Translations under genes and position numbers: made by a program
The notes under the pieces: generated by a model
Database searches by the model: none
What the model saw: the letters and a program-made list of their open reading frames with translations, nothing else
Told to the model about the DNA's origin: nothing
Shown: piece after piece, positions 18,601-27,153 of the stretch
Layout: each line of letters opens with the position of its first letter
Position numbering within the stretch: position 1 is the stretch's first letter
NCBI GenBank assembly: GCA_017650105.1
Contig: JAGCFO010000026.1
Span: 119,894 to 183,893, forward strand
DNA length: 64,000 nucleotides
Direction of reading: 5' to 3'
DNA from: Bacteroidaceae bacterium
Lineage (GTDB): Bacteria; Bacteroidota; Bacteroidia; Bacteroidales; Bacteroidaceae

Positions 18601-21600
18601 CAAACCTGAAATCCACCTCAAGACAGACCGAACACAGACGGGCGATGACTTCTTCAATACGACTGACTACATGTTCGTGGCAAGTTTCGAGAAGGAAGTA
18701 GATGGCGTATGGTTCCCAGCAGATGCAAAGTTCCGCATCGATGCTTATACTCCTGACGGTGGTAAGAATTTCTATTACGTGGATGAAAATGGAAATATAG
18801 ATTATACCACGTTGGTGGACGAGAACGGAAATGTGTTGGATAATCAGTTCGACCCGTTCACACCACGGACGAAGAATTATTCTACTGGAAACTATACTTA
18901 TAATAGTAATTCGTTTACATACGAAGGAAAAACCTATGCGCTTTATGGCGTTAACAAAGAACGCTTGCAGCGTTTCTCCAATACTTTGGCTGCTTTGATG
19001 GACGAAGCTTCAGCGGTAGCAGGTTCATCAAGTAAAAATGAGTATTATCCATTGAAGTGGAAACCGGAGAGTTTCAATAGCTTAGAAACAGCCATTAAAT
19101 ACTACATAGAGCTTATAAACGAGGACTCAAGTCAGGCTAAGAGAAACTTAAATTCCGTTTTGGCTTCACTGAAGAGCTTGCAAGAAGAACTACAGAGTGC
19201 GATGAAGAATTATTATTATCCATCTCCAAAGGATGTGGATATCGATTACTATTATCAAAATGCTGTTTCTGCTCAAGGTGATGTTGCCAGAAAGATGGGT
19301 GAATACAAAACAGCTCTTCAGAGTATCCATGATGATATGGAGCGCTTTATTAACAATGGTCCTGTCTATTCCGGAACTGGAAGCAATGCGACTAAGCTTG
19401 CCGATAGTCGTGATGATTTGAGTATATATAACTATAAACAACTGATTTCAACTTATGAAGGAAAGGTTAGCAATGCTGGAACGAAGCTAACTTCAGCTTT
19501 CAGTGCGGGTGCCACTACGGCTGAACTGAATGAACTGAAGGCTCTTTATCTAAGCATGGATAGGCCATTGAAGAAAGCCAAGAACGATTATAACAGTGCG
19601 GTTTTGATAGAGTCGAAGCTGAAAACGGCAAAAACTCACGAAAAATACATTCGTGAAACCCTATTGCCGTATGTTCGTTCAAAAGGCTCGTCTGTAGAGA
19701 CAATGTCATATTATGTCGATATGGTTTCTGCTTATAATGACAAGATTCAGGTGCTTCGTGCCGATGCTGATTCTCTCTATCAGGCATATTATATGGCAAA
19801 ACAGTTGGGAGAAATCGCCGACGCAATGGCGGATACAACGAAGCAGATCACTAAAGAGCTGATAAATAGAGAAAACAACGAAAAGATTGTTTCTTACGTC
19901 AAGGGATTAGAAACGCTTCTTTCGAGTGCTAAGAAGTATCTGAGTTCCACACCAGAGGCTTCGGTGACCTATAGCTTTATGAACGGGAATTACTTGACGA
20001 AGGGTAAGGACTATTACGACAAAGCTCGTATGATTACCAACTCGGGAACTCAGTATGTTCGTGCCGATTCCTTATATAAGGCATTGACGGATTTGGCGTT
20101 CAGTAATGTCAATGTGGCTGTGGGATATGCTGAAGAACAGCTGACTGTTGCCGACAGGAAGAGGATTTGTGCTCGTGTCGGGGCTAACTATGGTGCGAAC
20201 GCTTCTACTTTTGCCAAGGCTGATGACTATTTGGCTGTATCGTACGAAGATGCCAGTGCCACTTCCGACATTGCTGCAGAAGTGAGGAGAAGTGCATCAA
20301 AGCATATGGCAAGTTCCAACCAGAGTGCTCAGGCTCAGAAGTTACGCACCCTTGTTGAGACATCCCAGGAGTATGCTACCAATGCAATGAAAGACTATAA
20401 TATGGGTAAGAACATTGTTACGGTCAAACGAGTCGACCAACAGCTCGCTCAGGCCAAGCTTCTGGTAGATGATATCATCAAGAATCTGAAGACCGAAATC
20501 ACGTCAGGAAGCAATACGACTCGAGGAGAGGCATATAAGATAGTGTCAAAGGATTGCAACGATTTGAAAGACTGTTATAAAACAGCAAAGGAGATGGTAA
20601 AGAGCCACATTAGTCTTACCACGTTGGAGTCATTGAATACGTTAAGTTCTCATTTAGTTAATGCAGGATGTAATTATCTAAGGTATCCCGATTCAATGCT
20701 TAAACAAGCATCTTATCTGAAATCTGCCGCTGGGTGGTGTGCTAATTACGCAAGCAGCACCGAAGCAAACAAGAAGGATGAGACGTATGCTAACTATATG
20801 TCTCAGTTGGCACAGAGCATCAACGAACTTGTGCTTTTGGTGAAATTCCCAGTTTCTCCTCCCGCTACAAACTCTCAGAAGAGTCAACTGAAGAGCTATC
20901 AAGATGCTGTTTCCACTTCTGCAAAGAAGGCACAGACTGAGGCCGCCAAGAAGAAAGGAATGAGATTGGTTAGCTCTGATGCCGACATCAGCAAGCTTTT
21001 CGTTACTGAAGCAGACAAGAAGATTTTCGAGAGCGAGCATCCTGAGGTGCTGGATAAGAATGGCAACAGAGTGGTTTATGTACCCACAAAGCCAGGTGTG
21101 ATTGAAAGGGTGACTTCGGTTAAGTTAAAAGAAGATGTCAAAATAGACCAGAAACTTCAAAAAGAAATTAACAAGGTCGTCGCTAAAGAAAATATAAAGA
21201 ATCGGAAGACAGAAAACAAAAAGGTCACCAACCCGAAGGTAACGAACGCTGTTACCAACCCGAAGGTAACGAACGCGGTTACCAACCCGAAGGTGACAAA
21301 CGCGGTTACCAACTCGAAGGTGACGAACTCGGCCACCAACTCGAAGGTGACGAACGCGGCTACCAACGTGAAGGTAACGAACTCGGCCACCAACGTGAAG
21401 GTAACGAATGCGGCCACCAATGCGAAGGTAACGAACGCGGCCACCAACGCGAAGGTAACGAACGCGACTAAAGCAGCTGCGAAAGCAACCAAAGGAAAAG
21501 GAACCAGGCCAGGTGTGGCTGAGGCATTTGAACTGATGGAAGAGCCAGAGGCTCCTGAGCGTCCCGAAAAGCCAGAGACACCTGATGGGCCTTCGGGCTC

Positions 21601-23602
21601 GGCTATGGTGTCGAAGGTGACGAGTATGCTCAATGCGTCTGCACCTTATCGTCCCGCCCCGCCTGCTCGTCCTTCAGTGCCTGCACAAAGCGTCATCAGC
21701 AATGCTTCGGCAATGCTTAATAATGCAGCTCCTTACGCACCTACTGCTCCTGATGTATCTTCTCCACCCGCCAATCCTTCAGTGAGCGGCGTCAGTGGAA
21801 ATAAATCCGATGGTATCTTGAACGGTGCTTATAAAAAAACAGCAGGACTTAATACCACCACGACATCGGGAGGAAAAGAGACGTTGACAAATGTGTCGTG
21901 GTCTGCTGAATCAGCCAACCGCACGAGAACGCATGTGGATCAGAAGTCATTAGATAATTCAAAGACATCGGTTATCAATGCTACGTTCCACAAGGAAGGG
22001 AATTTCCATTATATCTCGTTGGACAATCTGGATATGTACAACGTGGTAACAGCCAATCCGAATGAACGAGATAAGGTAAAATACCGTGTTGTCATAAACA
22101 AGATAGACAGGGCAAAATATCAGGCATTCCAGTTGCAAAGTAGAAAAGACAGTACTACTACGGTAGAGACAGCACAATTGGATTCTTCCAACAAGTCGTA
22201 TCTGTCTGGAACCGGCAGTGATGGAACGAGCAGTAGTTCCGATACATATAATTTGCAGGCTTATATGGCAAATTACTATAAGGAGATGGAGAATCAGAGC
22301 CTGAATAAAAACGTAGGTGTTGAGCAGGAGACAAAACTGGTTAAGCCTACGATAAAAGGGCAGGATTTCGTGAAGGAAATCTTAAATCGTGAATTCTACT
22401 GTAATGGCCTTCTGCAGTATAATTTTACAGATTATGCATCAAGATCCATTGGCAATGATGGAAGAGGGACGCAGAGTACTTGGAATCAGTTGGATAAACA
22501 GCTGGAAGGAATCCGTCCAATCGAATATGCGTATAATGATACAAGAAATAATCCGTTTAACCTAGTTGGATACAGTGACGCTACTTTGTTGAATCCTTAT
22601 TATTACTTGTATGACCCATATGTTTGGACTGCCTTTATGGGTTCTTACGCTTTGTTTAATGGTCGAGAAATTCCAAAGAACAGTAGTTATTGGGACGCTC
22701 CTATCGGTTCGCCTCATGCGTTGGACATTTCTTTCGATACCAAGAGTGCAGCGTTCAGAAATGCAACAAGTTACACTATCGGTTATTCCAATAGAGGGTG
22801 TTATGTTTCTGTTAATTATAAGGACGGGCAAACGGTACAATATGCTGCTACTTATAATGAGGACGATGAAAGCTATCATTATGAACATGAAGGCGGCAGT
22901 CATAACAAAGACAATAAAGTTAGCTCCTATGTTTATAATTATATGGAAGCGTCAAACTTTATTCGGAATTGTGCAGTAGGTTACAAAACACCATCATATA
23001 ATGATTGTAGGCGAGAGATAATCAATCGCAGCGATTACAATGGCCTCTGTTACACGGCTGTCGATGCAATTTATGAACTGCTTGAGGGCATGTATAAGAT
23101 GGTAGATGAGATGAGATATGATTACAATCTGATATATGGAAAGGGTAAGAAAAAAAGAATGGAGTATATAAAGAATTGGATACAGGCTGAATCCGATTAT
23201 AACGGTACTTCTCATTACCATTCGCCGCGATATCAGGTTGGCCTTATCTACCGGTCAAAGGGTAGGATAGAAGACGATAGTCCTAATTATGGAAAATATT
23301 TCCCGAATTATAATCCGTCACGCTTTGCTTATGCTCCAGATCAAGTAGCTTTGGGTATTCATGACTATCCTTTTGATATTGGTAACTACAGGTTTAAATT
23401 TGATTGGTATTGTAATAACTTGAAATCCATTACCCAAGAGTTCTACCGTTGCAATAGGTACGATGTTGTGAATAGGACGTATACCGTTTCAAGCACAAAC
23501 AAGAGTAAATATTCCTATAATAAGGTATGGGAGTATCCTTTGAAACAATATGTGGGAAAGTTTAGTTTCAATAATAGTATCCAACCTACATGGAATGATT
23601 AA
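12653..23602 (+). CDS. 3649-residue giant secreted protein resembling TANFOR-type Bacteroidetes proteins
   Basis: A signal peptide (residues 1-29, ending near 'VLAQD') precedes an N-terminal module of about 150-200 residues ('LLPEGIYQAQVKVYKW...LSDPLQGKCTFNV...') resembling the start of very large, uncharacterised Bacteroidetes proteins annotated with TANFOR. Residues about 260-370 look fibronectin-like. An acidic stretch follows at about 375-425. Residues about 560-1850 are repeated beta-rich modules with motifs such as 'GWGISLKEVGVSVVQNDFG'. Residues about 2100-2760 are largely helical and probably coiled coil. A nine-copy nine-residue repeat lies at 2858-2938, then a Pro-rich linker. The last 600 residues are Tyr/Asn-rich. 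There is no transmembrane helix or recognisable T9SS tail. Reading is uninterrupted for almost 11 kb. The family resemblance is recalled rather than searched. Function unknown. Confidence 0.85.
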   Translation: MKRKSFLLKAVAIAVVFNLQLSVFNVVLAQDVQVMLRPKMDPMPPQVMNYIDNPGTFFDVGLSNTSSELLNVFITIEIEKMSSDLKVTTPYYIQPNKAIALIPGRMTNVDQVTLLNQFRQLTTQDITLTGAEVSDFYDNGIVGLLPEGIYQAQVKVYKWDPSVRYPQLLSDPLQGKCTFNVCYSAQAPEIVFPSYNTGLQMFNREKVELEPEDNLSEEGVGLSLKKRGTVKGLKLLSSLTGSVSEDNDAKWQAAVVDPNSARFIWQAPILNCGGIARQYNYVLNIYPVGPTMSTPEEVVNMGTVAKAIQGIRTTSYTISPDQVRQLKNVSPTGYFVACVVAKPTVTNKANINYSTVENGGRSQYLVFRFSDIQSDNTEVVDDEEYEEDDTEVIADVIETEEEEDEDPGYTEPDEYEGKKFVYYPPKLTDPAPIQGNVIKKEEDIALHWDKPEMIKGPIDTLNFNYSVSVYKKLTGQSFDSVLVTKPIFTEKSLSGLSYTLRWDSISKNVKLNDNLVVAVLPVCTNENSVDYDNDDRRNLYRGSYVVLDGGKMSDCDPDGAKGITNQTLAIFNEKEIRNMEVMVGQFPLTITNANLNTTKTAYRGKGFITWKPMGDLPFMINVEFDSIMINSDKIVYFGDLLSAKEEAKELSEYIPYDMFDEWGLGGLIGTGNAEVYGDKLIGYLQDNATISKYCEYARDYAPFLEDAINGQVSVNLPVSLSKYVPTLPFDIQILSARFSPTNASIGIVGMFQIPETEYIDSEIAVFGVPRLCIDPESFIPDGCTMALLADFTLKDPGTQYEFSLKAPTSLVDMTDGCVLAFNANGFEKLHLEAEMSIPGIRKADAKGNLVRGQSPLINIEADIKDWEDWWGKITMDNFQVEEAPGYTFVPTGDGIIYDHSQTWNDTNFKFPEPITKGLGKDNQVKKYDKSWLGENPNDIKTEKKWQGLYMDKIGVMLPPLFKDKDNRIQISMEQFLWDDSGVSLVIKAGGTKNIVEASTGSLGGWGISLKEVGVSVVQNDFGAAYFAGAIEMPLIGGKWNYSTSFDKIDKGARGDNLRILFHMEPNENPKFDFFLAELELDKDYSHLDVEYYSDTEQTNVEFETAGDITIAGTEEVTKKLKVNIPGIHFTGMRLANFEKPKETNNTSEATKMKFAHTFDPICEGPDFWFELGTWGLASAEKTLGPFKFSLDNFGVDKDGSKVGVNIAGTIGLVGDVFSASAGVTVWANVDLKKKSMSYAETTLDELGLSTEFGGCKVAGSLKFVDETKNNVKIKGYKGTLSFTLPGNLIKMEAAGGFFKAKDTKHGDFMSAYFLAELGGATGIQMGVVQLNNIQGGFFFHTKLDMSSVEANESPSKWKTEVVYGTHGGMFGLGIATAGTDRGLNAKVRMVVLYDAEKNRLSTFRMTGDMHALCAPGATDGLINGKCSIVYQNLPSSEGGKYFQINITVDAGGDMNDLYKQFTGKDLEIPDVTAGLEEMGDKSTKKNKDAKDSKPKISCGVHISMDFKVTMKPDDYVGDKFKTKWHLYVGQPGDGSYESEMKNRCSITIIDFQVGGKNDPVAVWCKIWANAYICIGNELPVNPKTGIEGDLPPIPQEIDEFLNGKDANGNKQSLSATAESKRSNAVTQFSGNAKTGVMFGAQVGGEFGVNAVICYAEASLLAGFDVVLKQLENAQCNGKPAGGKGGFYGMGQVYAMAKGEMGLMINLWIFKGKWSLIDVGLGALLKGGFPNPSWIYGKVKAKCKLFGGLIKFNGSLTFEMGDVCFPDAGNPLDDVKIFEDMTPGEELEPGVSIPGAWKVSDDEVVSVYAPVGFTTNMKIGTRLDLVDENKANRMAGKDGDPDEYRTNAMRSYKFYLEPTGTFDVYDSQGQNLSRPSHSVSMSYRSGDQETFEYVVPGGLLEAKKYYRITQRGYCKEIRNGHEVDPVFNDEESNYKDVNRPWNDQIVHFFRTGAMPDHINQDVAFMLPQKTTGATTSVMYIDEMRKPEIHLKTDRTQTGDDFFNTTDYMFVASFEKEVDGVWFPADAKFRIDAYTPDGGKNFYYVDENGNIDYTTLVDENGNVLDNQFDPFTPRTKNYSTGNYTYNSNSFTYEGKTYALYGVNKERLQRFSNTLAALMDEASAVAGSSSKNEYYPLKWKPESFNSLETAIKYYIELINEDSSQAKRNLNSVLASLKSLQEELQSAMKNYYYPSPKDVDIDYYYQNAVSAQGDVARKMGEYKTALQSIHDDMERFINNGPVYSGTGSNATKLADSRDDLSIYNYKQLISTYEGKVSNAGTKLTSAFSAGATTAELNELKALYLSMDRPLKKAKNDYNSAVLIESKLKTAKTHEKYIRETLLPYVRSKGSSVETMSYYVDMVSAYNDKIQVLRADADSLYQAYYMAKQLGEIADAMADTTKQITKELINRENNEKIVSYVKGLETLLSSAKKYLSSTPEASVTYSFMNGNYLTKGKDYYDKARMITNSGTQYVRADSLYKALTDLAFSNVNVAVGYAEEQLTVADRKRICARVGANYGANASTFAKADDYLAVSYEDASATSDIAAEVRRSASKHMASSNQSAQAQKLRTLVETSQEYATNAMKDYNMGKNIVTVKRVDQQLAQAKLLVDDIIKNLKTEITSGSNTTRGEAYKIVSKDCNDLKDCYKTAKEMVKSHISLTTLESLNTLSSHLVNAGCNYLRYPDSMLKQASYLKSAAGWCANYASSTEANKKDETYANYMSQLAQSINELVLLVKFPVSPPATNSQKSQLKSYQDAVSTSAKKAQTEAAKKKGMRLVSSDADISKLFVTEADKKIFESEHPEVLDKNGNRVVYVPTKPGVIERVTSVKLKEDVKIDQKLQKEINKVVAKENIKNRKTENKKVTNPKVTNAVTNPKVTNAVTNPKVTNAVTNSKVTNSATNSKVTNAATNVKVTNSATNVKVTNAATNAKVTNAATNAKVTNATKAAAKATKGKGTRPGVAEAFELMEEPEAPERPEKPETPDGPSGSAMVSKVTSMLNASAPYRPAPPARPSVPAQSVISNASAMLNNAAPYAPTAPDVSSPPANPSVSGVSGNKSDGILNGAYKKTAGLNTTTTSGGKETLTNVSWSAESANRTRTHVDQKSLDNSKTSVINATFHKEGNFHYISLDNLDMYNVVTANPNERDKVKYRVVINKIDRAKYQAFQLQSRKDSTTTVETAQLDSSNKSYLSGTGSDGTSSSSDTYNLQAYMANYYKEMENQSLNKNVGVEQETKLVKPTIKGQDFVKEILNREFYCNGLLQYNFTDYASRSIGNDGRGTQSTWNQLDKQLEGIRPIEYAYNDTRNNPFNLVGYSDATLLNPYYYLYDPYVWTAFMGSYALFNGREIPKNSSYWDAPIGSPHALDISFDTKSAAFRNATSYTIGYSNRGCYVSVNYKDGQTVQYAATYNEDDESYHYEHEGGSHNKDNKVSSYVYNYMEASNFIRNCAVGYKTPSYNDCRREIINRSDYNGLCYTAVDAIYELLEGMYKMVDEMRYDYNLIYGKGKKKRMEYIKNWIQAESDYNGTSHYHSPRYQVGLIYRSKGRIEDDSPNYGKYFPNYNPSRFAYAPDQVALGIHDYPFDIGNYRFKFDWYCNNLKSITQEFYRCNRYDVVNRTYTVSSTNKSKYSYNKVWEYPLKQYVGKFSFNNSIQPTWND
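21224..21466 (+). repeat. Nine tandem 27-bp repeats coding VTNxKVTNA
   Basis: Nine consecutive 27-bp units encode [VA]TN[PSVA]KVTN[AS] at residues 2858-2938 of the giant protein. The units differ by a few bases, mostly at the fifth codon. The tract joins the helical region to a Pro-rich segment and is basic and Thr/Asn-rich. It is an in-frame minisatellite liable to change copy number without breaking the frame. Confidence 0.95.
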
Positions 23603-23634
23603 AGGCTAATTAGTAAATGCAAAAACAATTGATT

Positions 23635-25995
23635 ATGAAAAAGAATATATTATTTCGTACAGGTTTGTTTATTATTGCAGTGGTTTGTACAACGGTAGGG
23701 GTACTTGCATCAAGTCCTTATTATCACTTGCCTGACGATGATGACGATGACGATAAGACAGTTGTAAAAGTTCCACCTCTTCTTTCTGTGTCTGTCGCTA
23801 AACCAGACACGACATCCTTGCCTGTGGACACGCTGTATGATTACTACCAAAAAGTGATTGCTGAACGGGACAGCATAGAGGCCATGACTGTGAGCTATAA
23901 GTTGCAAGTATTGGCTCGTGCCTATGGTGACAGCATCGTGTTGCGCTGGGCACCCGAGGAATATGTGCCTTGGAGGTTCCTCAACGGATATGGGTATGTG
24001 ATTGAACGTATGGACGCCACCTCCGATGAAGACTCTGACACCCTCGCCATTGTCAAACCTATGAACAAGTTCCAGTTCGCCGAGTCGTATCCTACAACAG
24101 ATACCCTTGCTTATGCAGCCATGCAGACAATCTATGGTGAAGGAACGCATTTGGGTAACACGAAGGCGGCTCCCGGGTCGGCGGGCTCTATCCTCGAGGT
24201 GTATGAGGAACAGCAGAACGTGTTCGGTATGGCGATGGTCATCTCTGAACTACGACCCGATCTGGCCGTTAAGATGGGCTTGCGCTACACCGATAAGAAT
24301 GTCAAAAGGGGACATATGTATTCTTATGTTATTCGTCCTAATATGCCCGAAGATATTCTTTTGGTCTATCCCGCTCTCGCTGACATAAAGAATGAGCCCT
24401 TCACGCCCAAGCCTTGTACGTTGGAATTGCAGGACTCCATCGTGGGAGTGGATGCTATCGTACTGGAATGGCCATATTCCACGGATTACAGTCTGTTCTA
24501 CATCGAGCGGCGCAAGCAGGGACAGAAAGACTGGGTTACTGTCAATGAGAGACCATACATGTCTATGAATTTCTCCTTTGATTTCGAAGAGCCCTTGGGG
24601 CTTTATGCCGACACCAACGTTGAACCGGGCACGTATACCTATCGTTTGCGTGGTGTGGACTCTTTTGGCGATAAGTCAGCTCCCGGACCTGAGCATACAG
24701 TGACTCTTCCTGACCTGTTGCCGCCAACTCCCCCCGTCATCAAGCTGATTACCATCGAGCGTGGCGACTCCACCATGACGGCACTTATCGAATGGGAGAA
24801 AGAAGAGATAGAGAGCGACCTTGTCGGTTACATTCCCTTCTATCAGTATGGCGTGAATGAAGATGACGAAAACTATAGTATTGCCATTTCGACTGATTCT
24901 TCTGCTTTTGGAGGGCGTTGGATTCCGCTCATCAACGACAGGGTCCTTGATCCGAAGGATAAGTCAGTACGTGTGGACATACGCGGACTTTCTACAGGTA
25001 TGGTGACCATTGCTGCCGTGGATAGTGCCATGAACATGACCTATGCCATGCCAATGCCTATGCGTATTACGGATTTGGAGCCTCCGCTTCCACCAACCAA
25101 TTTGCGAGGACTGGTTTCGGCAGAGGGTGTTGCCACCCTCGGTTGGCATCCATCGCCGTCAAAGGATGTCTATTACTATGAGTTGTTCTCGGCAAATGAC
25201 ACGACTCATACGTTTGTGTTGGTGCCCAATATGCAGCAACATCAGGACACACTGTTCCTTGATACCTTGTCGTTGCAGGTGAACCATCCTTTCAAGTACT
25301 ATAAGGTTCGTGCCGTTGACTGGGCAGGAAACAATTCAGAGTTCTCTCCTATAATCAAGGTGTTCCGTCCGAATTTTGATGCACCATCGGAGTGCTTCAT
25401 CGATACCTCTTGGGTTGCGACCGACAGCATCTACATGCGCTGGGTTATCTCTCCTGAGCAAGATCTGGACAAAGTGCGTGTGTTCCGCCGACTGAGCAAT
25501 GAGAACAATTGGACACTGATACGTACCTTTGGGCAAGATATGGTAAATGGCAAATCAACCTTGGAGGTTGTTGACTATCCGGAGCCTAACCAGACGCTTC
25601 GCTATTATTATGCATTGGAAGCTATTAATATGACAGGAGTCAGCACGGGGCTGTCTATGCAGGTCTGCTATCTGTTCCAAGGGCAGAGAGTGTTTGACGT
25701 ACCCATTAAACTGGAGGGTGCTTATCGTAAGGATGAGAAAGCAGTAGTACTGGCATGGACATTGGAGAAGGAACTGCCAGTGGTAGCACCCTATCATTTT
25801 GTACTCTACAGACAGCTCCCCGGTGAAGATTTCTTCCGTGCCTATCGTTCTATTGGCCGCGACAAGGATTCCTATCTTGACCGGCGAATGAAACCCGGAG
25901 AATCGACCGTGTACAGGTTGGAAGTACTCTACGAGGATGGGCGACGTACGACACCATCCAATGAACTGAAGATTTCCGTTCCGAAAGAGAAGTGA
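23635..25995 (+). CDS. Secreted fibronectin type III-like protein partnering the giant protein
   Basis: The product is 786 residues from the ATG at 23635 (MKKNILFRTG...); an ATG at 23617 would add six residues. A signal peptide ends near 'GVLAS', and a run of seven Asp follows at about residues 34-40. There is no lipobox. The first domain contains 'DSIVLRWAPEEYVPWRFLNGYGYVIERMD', a fibronectin-like strand pattern that I associate with proteins encoded next to TANFOR-type giants in other Bacteroidetes. Further FnIII-like units follow ('VATLGWHPSPSKDVYYYELF', 'KYYKVRAVDWAGNNSEFSP', 'YYYALEAINMTG'), about five in all. It starts 32 bp after the giant gene, so co-translation in one operon is likely. 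It may bind the giant protein or a shared ligand; this is inference. Confidence 0.8.
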   Translation: MKKNILFRTGLFIIAVVCTTVGVLASSPYYHLPDDDDDDDKTVVKVPPLLSVSVAKPDTTSLPVDTLYDYYQKVIAERDSIEAMTVSYKLQVLARAYGDSIVLRWAPEEYVPWRFLNGYGYVIERMDATSDEDSDTLAIVKPMNKFQFAESYPTTDTLAYAAMQTIYGEGTHLGNTKAAPGSAGSILEVYEEQQNVFGMAMVISELRPDLAVKMGLRYTDKNVKRGHMYSYVIRPNMPEDILLVYPALADIKNEPFTPKPCTLELQDSIVGVDAIVLEWPYSTDYSLFYIERRKQGQKDWVTVNERPYMSMNFSFDFEEPLGLYADTNVEPGTYTYRLRGVDSFGDKSAPGPEHTVTLPDLLPPTPPVIKLITIERGDSTMTALIEWEKEEIESDLVGYIPFYQYGVNEDDENYSIAISTDSSAFGGRWIPLINDRVLDPKDKSVRVDIRGLSTGMVTIAAVDSAMNMTYAMPMPMRITDLEPPLPPTNLRGLVSAEGVATLGWHPSPSKDVYYYELFSANDTTHTFVLVPNMQQHQDTLFLDTLSLQVNHPFKYYKVRAVDWAGNNSEFSPIIKVFRPNFDAPSECFIDTSWVATDSIYMRWVISPEQDLDKVRVFRRLSNENNWTLIRTFGQDMVNGKSTLEVVDYPEPNQTLRYYYALEAINMTGVSTGLSMQVCYLFQGQRVFDVPIKLEGAYRKDEKAVVLAWTLEKELPVVAPYHFVLYRQLPGEDFFRAYRSIGRDKDSYLDRRMKPGESTVYRLEVLYEDGRRTTPSNELKISVPKEK

Positions 25996-26077
25996 TTGTC
26001 TCGCTTTGTATCTGATGGTTGAAGAACGAAAAAAGTGATATGATATTCAAAGATAATAACCCTTTATAAGACAAGAT

Positions 26078-27094
26078 ATGATACATTCATGGTTTGGTAA
26101 AATAGGGAAACAGACGAAACTGAGCGCAGTCGTCCTGATGACAGCAACGGTTTGTCTTCTTAGCGCCTGTGGTGAATATTTCGGACAGGAGTGGCCTGAA
26201 GAATTCGATCCCGATAAGCTGCCGTCTATCACTTCCATCGATGGTTTGAACAATACCATCAATATGTATGTAGGAGATGAGCTGACGATGAATGCCTGGG
26301 TGGGAAGCAATCAGTTGAGTGCTCTCAACGACAGCTTGCAACGTATCGTCATGAGCCGGCTGTATGCCCGCGCCGATAAAGGTGACACCATTGTGATGGT
26401 CCGCCAGTTGTCATTGAAGGCAATGTCTGCAGGTACAGATGTCGTCACGTTCTCAAATGCAGACGGCGACTGGTCAGGCTGGTGCCGTGTTGCCGTCAGT
26501 GAACGACCTTCAGGCCCTTCGTCCATCACATTGCCACGTGCTATCTTGACGTTAATGGAGGGCGAATCGTACAAACTCTCAGCTGCTGTTGAACCAGTGC
26601 AATACGCAGATGACGACCTTACGTGGACGACCTCTAACCGGTCGGTTGCTGGAGTCAGCAACGGTATGGTTACGGCTAGTTCCACAGGTTCGGCAACCAT
26701 CACTGTCACGACAAGCAACGGCTTGAGCGCATCGGTTACCGTTGTAGTACTGCCCGACTGGTCGCACATGGTGATTACAGGTTTCCGATATGAAAGCATT
26801 GTATATGCTCGGATTACTGTTGATGGAGAACCCTTCCCCGACAGCTGTATGTATACGTCCTTATGCGGCGATGAGTACAGAGGTTTCGGAGCAGAGCGTA
26901 TAGCCAGGGGCATTACTTACGTGGTGTTCCGTGTAGGCAGCAATGCGGGACGGGGCGATGGAATCTCCTTCGAAGGATACGACAAGAAGAACCATAGCCG
27001 GATTACTTTTGATAAGAAATTCACTTTTGTCGCTGATGAAGTGCACGGCTCCCTCTCCAACCTCTATGAGCTGTCCGGCACACGAGAAAAATAA
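26078..27094 (+). CDS. BIG2-domain lipoprotein
   Basis: The product is 338 residues. The signal ends in lipobox LLSAC (Cys31). Residues about 50-145 form an Ig-like unit. Residues about 147-228 are a BIG2 domain with 'LTWTTSNRSVAGVSNGMVTA' and 'SATITVTTSNGLSASVTV', the same fold as the repeats in the 2281-residue protein. The last 110 residues are an unrecognised beta-rich domain. It is 82 bp downstream of the FnIII-like gene and 59 bp upstream of the next lipoprotein. A role as the lipid-anchored adaptor of the block is plausible but unproven. Confidence 0.82.
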   Translation: MIHSWFGKIGKQTKLSAVVLMTATVCLLSACGEYFGQEWPEEFDPDKLPSITSIDGLNNTINMYVGDELTMNAWVGSNQLSALNDSLQRIVMSRLYARADKGDTIVMVRQLSLKAMSAGTDVVTFSNADGDWSGWCRVAVSERPSGPSSITLPRAILTLMEGESYKLSAAVEPVQYADDDLTWTTSNRSVAGVSNGMVTASSTGSATITVTTSNGLSASVTVVVLPDWSHMVITGFRYESIVYARITVDGEPFPDSCMYTSLCGDEYRGFGAERIARGITYVVFRVGSNAGRGDGISFEGYDKKNHSRITFDKKFTFVADEVHGSLSNLYELSGTREK

Positions 27095-27153
27095 TCAGCA
27101 TAGCAGAGAGTGATATCTTACATTTATCATGTTCTAAAAAAAAACTAAGCTAT

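Noticed and set aside
21224..21466. CRISPR array
   Set aside because: The 27-bp units are directly abutting without spacers, in frame, and inside a coding sequence.
21157..21633. Minus-strand frame with hydrophobic 'AFVTF' repeats, membrane-protein-like
   Set aside because: It is the complement of the KVTN minisatellite in the giant protein; the repeats create the pattern.
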